Shown: positions 5,918 to 9,147 of the stretch, piece by piece
How positions within the stretch are numbered: position 1 is the stretch's first letter
Layout of the letters: each line of letters opens with the position of its first letter
Assembly (NCBI GenBank): GCA_003230795.1
Contig: QIGM01000129.1
Coordinates: 1-9,147 of the forward strand
Source of the DNA: a bacterium
GTDB lineage: Bacteria > Bdellovibrionota_C > UBA2361 > SZUA-149
DNA length: 9,147 nt
Direction: 5' to 3'
Notes under the pieces: model-generated
Databases searched by the model: none
Seen by the model: the letters and a program-made list of their open reading frames with translations, nothing else
What the model was told of the DNA's origin: nothing
Translations under genes and position numbers: made by a program

Positions 5918-6786
5918 GAGAGCAGCAAACCGGATTCGTACGCCTAGGACTTCCGAAAGGAAGAATGCAGAAAGGCGTATTTCAAATGCTGACAGAAGCG
6001 GGCATTCAGATTCGCACGACCAGCCGCGCTTATCGCCCAGTCTTATCCATTCCCGAGCTAGACACGAAGATTCTCAAGCCGCAGGACATCGTAGAAATGC
6101 TCCACATCGGATCAAGAGATGTTGGCTTTGCCGGGGCCGACTGGGTCACGGAATTAGAAGTTGAGGTAGTCGAACTACTCGATACGGAAATGGATCCCGT
6201 ATACCTCGTCGCTGCTGCACCCAACCCGCTACTTGAAGACGGCAAGCTTCCAAAGAGACCTCTCGTGGTCGCTTCAGAATACGAACGCCTGACGAAGAAC
6301 TGGATCAAGAATCGCGGTCTCGACGATACTTTCGTACGCTCCTTCGGAGCAACGGAAGTTTTTCCACCAGAAGATGCAGACTGCATTATTGATAATACGG
6401 CAACTGGCTCAACGCTGCGTGCAAATAACTTGAAAATTATCGACGAAATCATGACTTCGTCTACCAGACTTTATGCGCACCCTCGCTCACTTGAAATTCC
6501 GGAGAAGCGAGAAGTAATAGAGAACTTTGTTCTTCTTGTCCGTTCCGTACTCGACGCGAGAAAGCGTGTGATGCTCGAAGTGAACGTCTCTGCTGATTCT
6601 TTGGACAAGGTCGTCGCGGTTATACCAAGTTTGAGAAAGCCAACAATCTCTTCTCTCCACGACAACGAAGGATATGTCGTGAAAGCTGCCGTTCCGAGAA
6701 TCGAACTTCCGGTTTTAATTCCCACGATTAGAGCGCAAGGCGGCACTGATATTGTCGTCACGCTCATCACCCAACTTGTCCCCTAA
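5914..6786 (+). CDS. hisG: ATP phosphoribosyltransferase, long form
   Basis: 290 aa. It condenses ATP and PRPP to phosphoribosyl-ATP, the committed step of histidine synthesis. The start motif LGLPKGRMQ (11-19), GSRDVGFAGADW (66-77) and the PRPP-binding loop DNTATGSTLR (160-169) are present. Residues about 217-290 form the C-terminal ACT-like domain seen only in long-form HisG, which mediates histidine feedback inhibition. This means no HisZ partner is needed, and none is seen. The start at 5914 is the only in-frame ATG close to the conserved beginning; no obvious ribosome binding site precedes it. It is the first gene after the TTGACA promoter. Its stop overlaps the hisH start by one base (TAATG), implying coupled translation. 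Confidence 0.96.
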   Translation: MREQQTGFVRLGLPKGRMQKGVFQMLTEAGIQIRTTSRAYRPVLSIPELDTKILKPQDIVEMLHIGSRDVGFAGADWVTELEVEVVELLDTEMDPVYLVAAAPNPLLEDGKLPKRPLVVASEYERLTKNWIKNRGLDDTFVRSFGATEVFPPEDADCIIDNTATGSTLRANNLKIIDEIMTSSTRLYAHPRSLEIPEKREVIENFVLLVRSVLDARKRVMLEVNVSADSLDKVVAVIPSLRKPTISSLHDNEGYVVKAAVPRIELPVLIPTIRAQGGTDIVVTLITQLVP

Positions 6787-7391
6787 TGAGTTCTTCCGCA
6801 CCTCGGGTATCAGTTCTTCAAACAGGCGTAGCGAACATCGCTTCTGTTCTTGCGGGTCTGAAAAAGGCTGGTGCAGAAGTTACTCCTACTCAAAATATCG
6901 CTTCAATAGCGAATGATCCATTTGTCGTGTTGCCAGGCGTTGGAACCTTTGGTTCCACAATGCAGACTCTCTTGGAACATCGATTAGTTGAGCCCCTCAA
7001 AGAGCGGCTCAATGCAGGAGCACCGACTTTACTCGTTTGTGTGGGGTTTCAGCTTCTGTTTGAACAAAGCGAAGAATCACCAGGAGTGGAAGGATTCGGT
7101 CTTATCCCTGGGAGGGTTAGTCGCTTTCCAGACACCGTAAGAACTCCTCAATTCGGTTGGAACTCAATATCCCCCGATGAAGATTGCGCTATCCTTGAAT
7201 CTGGCTTTGCTTATTTCGCGAACTCTTACCGCGCAGAGACTGTCTCAAGCGACTGGTCTGCGGCATATTCAGACAACGGTGGGCGTTTTGTTGCTGCAGT
7301 AGAACGTGGATCGATTCTCGGCTGCCAGTTTCACCCCGAGCTCTCAAGTAGCTGGGGCATTAACTTACTGACTAAATGGCTTCAGAGGTGA
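6786..7391 (+). CDS. hisH: Imidazole glycerol phosphate synthase, glutaminase subunit HisH
   Basis: 201 aa, the normal length. HisH hydrolyses glutamine and passes ammonia to HisF. The class I amidotransferase triad is visible: C85 in LLVCVGFQLL, and H183 and E185 in QFHPELSS. The oxyanion-strand motif PGVG is at 50-53. Several usually conserved interface positions differ: the nucleophile motif is CVGFQ rather than CLGMQ, PQFGWN (121-126) replaces PHMGWN, YFANSYRA (143-150) replaces YFVHSYR, and L186 stands where T. maritima HisH has K181. No Shine-Dalgarno precedes the ATG, so translation probably depends on coupling to hisG. hisF follows 7 bp later, as expected for partner subunits. Confidence 0.95.
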   Translation: MSSSAPRVSVLQTGVANIASVLAGLKKAGAEVTPTQNIASIANDPFVVLPGVGTFGSTMQTLLEHRLVEPLKERLNAGAPTLLVCVGFQLLFEQSEESPGVEGFGLIPGRVSRFPDTVRTPQFGWNSISPDEDCAILESGFAYFANSYRAETVSSDWSAAYSDNGGRFVAAVERGSILGCQFHPELSSSWGINLLTKWLQR

Positions 7392-7398
7392 ATACGCT

Positions 7399-8169
7399 GT
7401 GTTAACCGCTAGGATCATACCCTGCCTCGATGTTCGCGACGGCCGAGTAGTGAAAGGTGTGCGCTTCCAAGGGCTACGCGATGCGGGATGCCCAGAAGAG
7501 CTTGCTGAGACCTATGAGGCGCAGGGAGCAGACGAACTAGTATTTCTTGATGTCTCTGCCACACCAGAAGGTCGCGGAACTCATAGACACACAATCCAAA
7601 AAATCAGAGACAGACTCTCGCTACCGCTGACCACTGGTGGAGGCGTGAGAGCAGTAGAAGACGCGGGCTCACTACTCGAAGCCGGCGCAGACAAAATCTC
7701 AGTGAATACAGCTGCGGTGGATCAACCAAGCATTCTCAGCGATATCGCCGAAAGATTCGGTAGTCAGTGTTGCATCCTTGCCCTCGATGCAGCCGAACGT
7801 AGTTCACCAGTAGAAGGAGCATCGGCTTGGGAAGTAGTAGTGCGTTCTGGAAAAGTCCGTACCGGCATTGATGCCGTTACCTGGGCCAAAGAAGCAGTGG
7901 AGCGAGGAGCAGGAGAAATTTTGCTTACGAGCTGGGACAGAGACGGCACTCGGAGTGGTTACGACCTAGAACTACTCCGTGCAGTTTGCTCGGCGATTAA
8001 AGTACCGGTCATCGCCTCTGGCGGCGCCGACACTCCTGCCCATATGGTTGAGGCTCTCGAGGCAGGAGCTGATGCGGTGCTTGCCGCATCCATTTTCCAT
8101 GACGGCGATTATACCGTCGCCGGATTAAAGGAAGAACTTGCAACACTTGGAGTTCGAGTCAGGAAATGA
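7399..8169 (+). CDS. hisF: Imidazole glycerol phosphate synthase, cyclase subunit HisF
   Basis: 256 aa (beta/alpha)8 barrel that uses HisH ammonia to turn PRFAR into imidazole glycerol phosphate and AICAR. The catalytic aspartates are D11 (IIPCLDVRDG) and D130 (ILALDA), at the same numbers as in T. maritima HisF. The phosphate-binding segments TTGGGVR (78-84) and ASGGA are present, as is SWDRDGTRSGYDL (178-190). The ammonia-gate residues R5, E46, K99 and the E167 equivalent (E173) are conserved. A 6-residue insertion relative to T. maritima lies after D130 (about 131-145). The GTG start at 7399 is supported by AGAGGTGA at 7384-7391, seven bases upstream, which also contains the hisH stop. The stop overlaps the next gene as ATGA. 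Confidence 0.97.
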   Translation: MLTARIIPCLDVRDGRVVKGVRFQGLRDAGCPEELAETYEAQGADELVFLDVSATPEGRGTHRHTIQKIRDRLSLPLTTGGGVRAVEDAGSLLEAGADKISVNTAAVDQPSILSDIAERFGSQCCILALDAAERSSPVEGASAWEVVVRSGKVRTGIDAVTWAKEAVERGAGEILLTSWDRDGTRSGYDLELLRAVCSAIKVPVIASGGADTPAHMVEALEAGADAVLAASIFHDGDYTVAGLKEELATLGVRVRK

Positions 8170-9147
8170 TCATACCTTCAATTGACCTACAAAACGGCAA
8201 CGCCGTGCAACTCATTGGCGGTGAAGAAAAAGAAATCGATGCGGGTAACCCTAGGCCTCTCGCAGAACATTTCGGAGTAGCCGGTGAGCTTGCTGTTATT
8301 GATCTCGATGCTGCGATGAGCACCGGTAGTAATGAAGCTACGATCAAAGATTTGCTCTCCATTGCTCCTTGCCGTGTCGGAGGCGGCATACGTTCAGCAG
8401 AACGAGCAATAGAATGGCTTGATGCCGGTGCCGAGAAAGTAATTCTCGGCACGCGTGCCATCCCGGAGATTCTCTCCCAACTACCAAAGAAGCGAGTAAT
8501 TGCCGCACTTGATGCTCGCGACGGAGAAATCGTCGTTGAGGGTTGGACGAAAGGCACCGGCGAACGCATTCTCGATAAAATGAGCGAACTCCGAGAACAT
8601 GTCGGTGGTTTCCTGGTTACCTTCGTTGAAAAGGAAGGTCGCCTTGATGGCACCAACATGCATCTCGTTAAGGAGTTGGTAGAAGCAGCAGGCGATGCTC
8701 GAGTCACAATCGCAGGTGGTGTTACCACTTCCGAAGAGCTCGCTGAGCTAGATAAACTAGGCGCGGATGCTCAAGTCGGAATGGCCCTCTATAGCGGCAA
8801 GCTTACGCTCTCCGAGGCCATTACGGCCCCTCTAGTCAGTGACCGAGAAGACGGCCTCTGGCCCACGGTTATCTGCGACCGTCACGGCGTCGCCCTAGGA
8901 CTTGCCTATTCCAATCAAGAGAGCGTCGATGAAGCTGTCCGTCGAAGACTAGGCGTCTACCACTCGCGCTCGCGCGGACTTTGGGTAAAAGGCGAGACCT
9001 CAGGCGCCAGCCAACGCCTACTAGCAATAGATCTCGACTGCGACAGAGACACTCTAAGATTCACCGTCGAGCAACACGGCTCCGGCTTCTGTCACCTCAA
9101 CACTCAAACCTGCTGGGGCGAAGACAAAGGAATCACACGCTTAGAAA
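8166..9147 (+). CDS. hisA: HisA-HisI fusion: ProFAR isomerase joined to phosphoribosyl-AMP cyclohydrolase (3' end outside window)
   Basis: An open frame of 327 codons runs off the window edge without a stop. Residues 1 to about 225 are HisA, the isomerase making PRFAR. D7 (IIPSIDL) and D116 (AALDARDG) match the catalytic acids, VGGGIRS (71-77) and IAGGV (182-186) bind phosphate, and T152 matches T. maritima T164. The following motif EKEGRLDG is unusual where RDGT is typical. Residues about 229 onward are HisI: DGLWPTVICD, SRSRGLWVKGETSG (267-280), the metal-binding DCDRD (291-295), C309-H310 and C316. There is no stop or linker break between the domains, so both activities reside in one chain. 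HisI normally precedes or is fused to HisE, and a HisE domain may follow beyond 9147. The ATG overlaps the hisF stop. Steps 3 and 4 of the pathway are thus physically joined. Confidence 0.93.
   Translation, partial: MIIPSIDLQNGNAVQLIGGEEKEIDAGNPRPLAEHFGVAGELAVIDLDAAMSTGSNEATIKDLLSIAPCRVGGGIRSAERAIEWLDAGAEKVILGTRAIPEILSQLPKKRVIAALDARDGEIVVEGWTKGTGERILDKMSELREHVGGFLVTFVEKEGRLDGTNMHLVKELVEAAGDARVTIAGGVTTSEELAELDKLGADAQVGMALYSGKLTLSEAITAPLVSDREDGLWPTVICDRHGVALGLAYSNQESVDEAVRRRLGVYHSRSRGLWVKGETSGASQRLLAIDLDCDRDTLRFTVEQHGSGFCHLNTQTCWGEDKGITRLE

Noticed and set aside
8159..8728. 189-codon minus-strand frame opposite hisA
   Set aside because: It lies opposite the conserved HisA domain, with low-complexity Ser/Pro/Arg composition and no family signal.
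1..9147. CRISPR arrays, tRNA or rRNA genes, insertion sequences
   Set aside because: No spaced direct repeats, tRNA-like folds, rRNA segments or transposase frames were seen in the window.

Overview
This window looks like chromosomal DNA from a bacterium of moderate GC content (about half, by eye). It has compact genes, mostly ATG starts, Shine-Dalgarno sites of the AAGGAG type before some genes, and overlapping stop/start codons in its operons. I cannot assign a phylum. The two-domain HisB layout is best known from Gammaproteobacteria, Campylobacterota and Bacteroidota, but the gene order and the HisA-HisI fusion do not match the enterobacterial his operon.

Left part (1-834): the first 30 codons of a transaldolase gene run leftward off the window edge. 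Behind it is a possible 52-codon basic small protein on the same strand. About 430 bp without a convincing gene follows. Centre-left (835-3096): a complete M3B oligoendopeptidase F gene converges on a small stand-alone FHA-domain gene. An exact inverted repeat lies between them, and one arm carries the FHA stop codon. The 355 bp between the FHA gene and hisD are divergent regulatory DNA with two notable hairpins.

Right part (3452-9147): a histidine biosynthesis cluster in the order hisD, hisB, hisG, hisH, hisF, hisA-hisI. It appears to form two transcription units. hisD and hisB overlap by ATGA. A perfect 59-nt palindrome starts at the last base of the hisB stop codon, and a good sigma70-type promoter then precedes hisG. 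hisG, hisH, hisF and hisA-hisI follow with overlaps or a 7-bp gap. Together they encode ATP phosphoribosyltransferase (step 1), PRA-CH (step 3, HisI), HisA (step 4), the HisH-HisF synthase (step 5), IGP dehydratase (step 6, HisB) and histidinol dehydrogenase (steps 9-10). No separate HisE, HisC or active histidinol-phosphate phosphatase is visible. HisE may follow HisI beyond the window edge.

Two points stand out. The HisB N-terminal domain aligns position by position with the HAD phosphatase of enterobacterial HisB but has lost its catalytic aspartates, so it looks like a dead phosphatase fused to an intact dehydratase. The last gene fuses HisA to HisI, and its HisI part resembles the HisI region of fungal HIS4 more than the usual bacterial HisI, as far as memory allows comparison.
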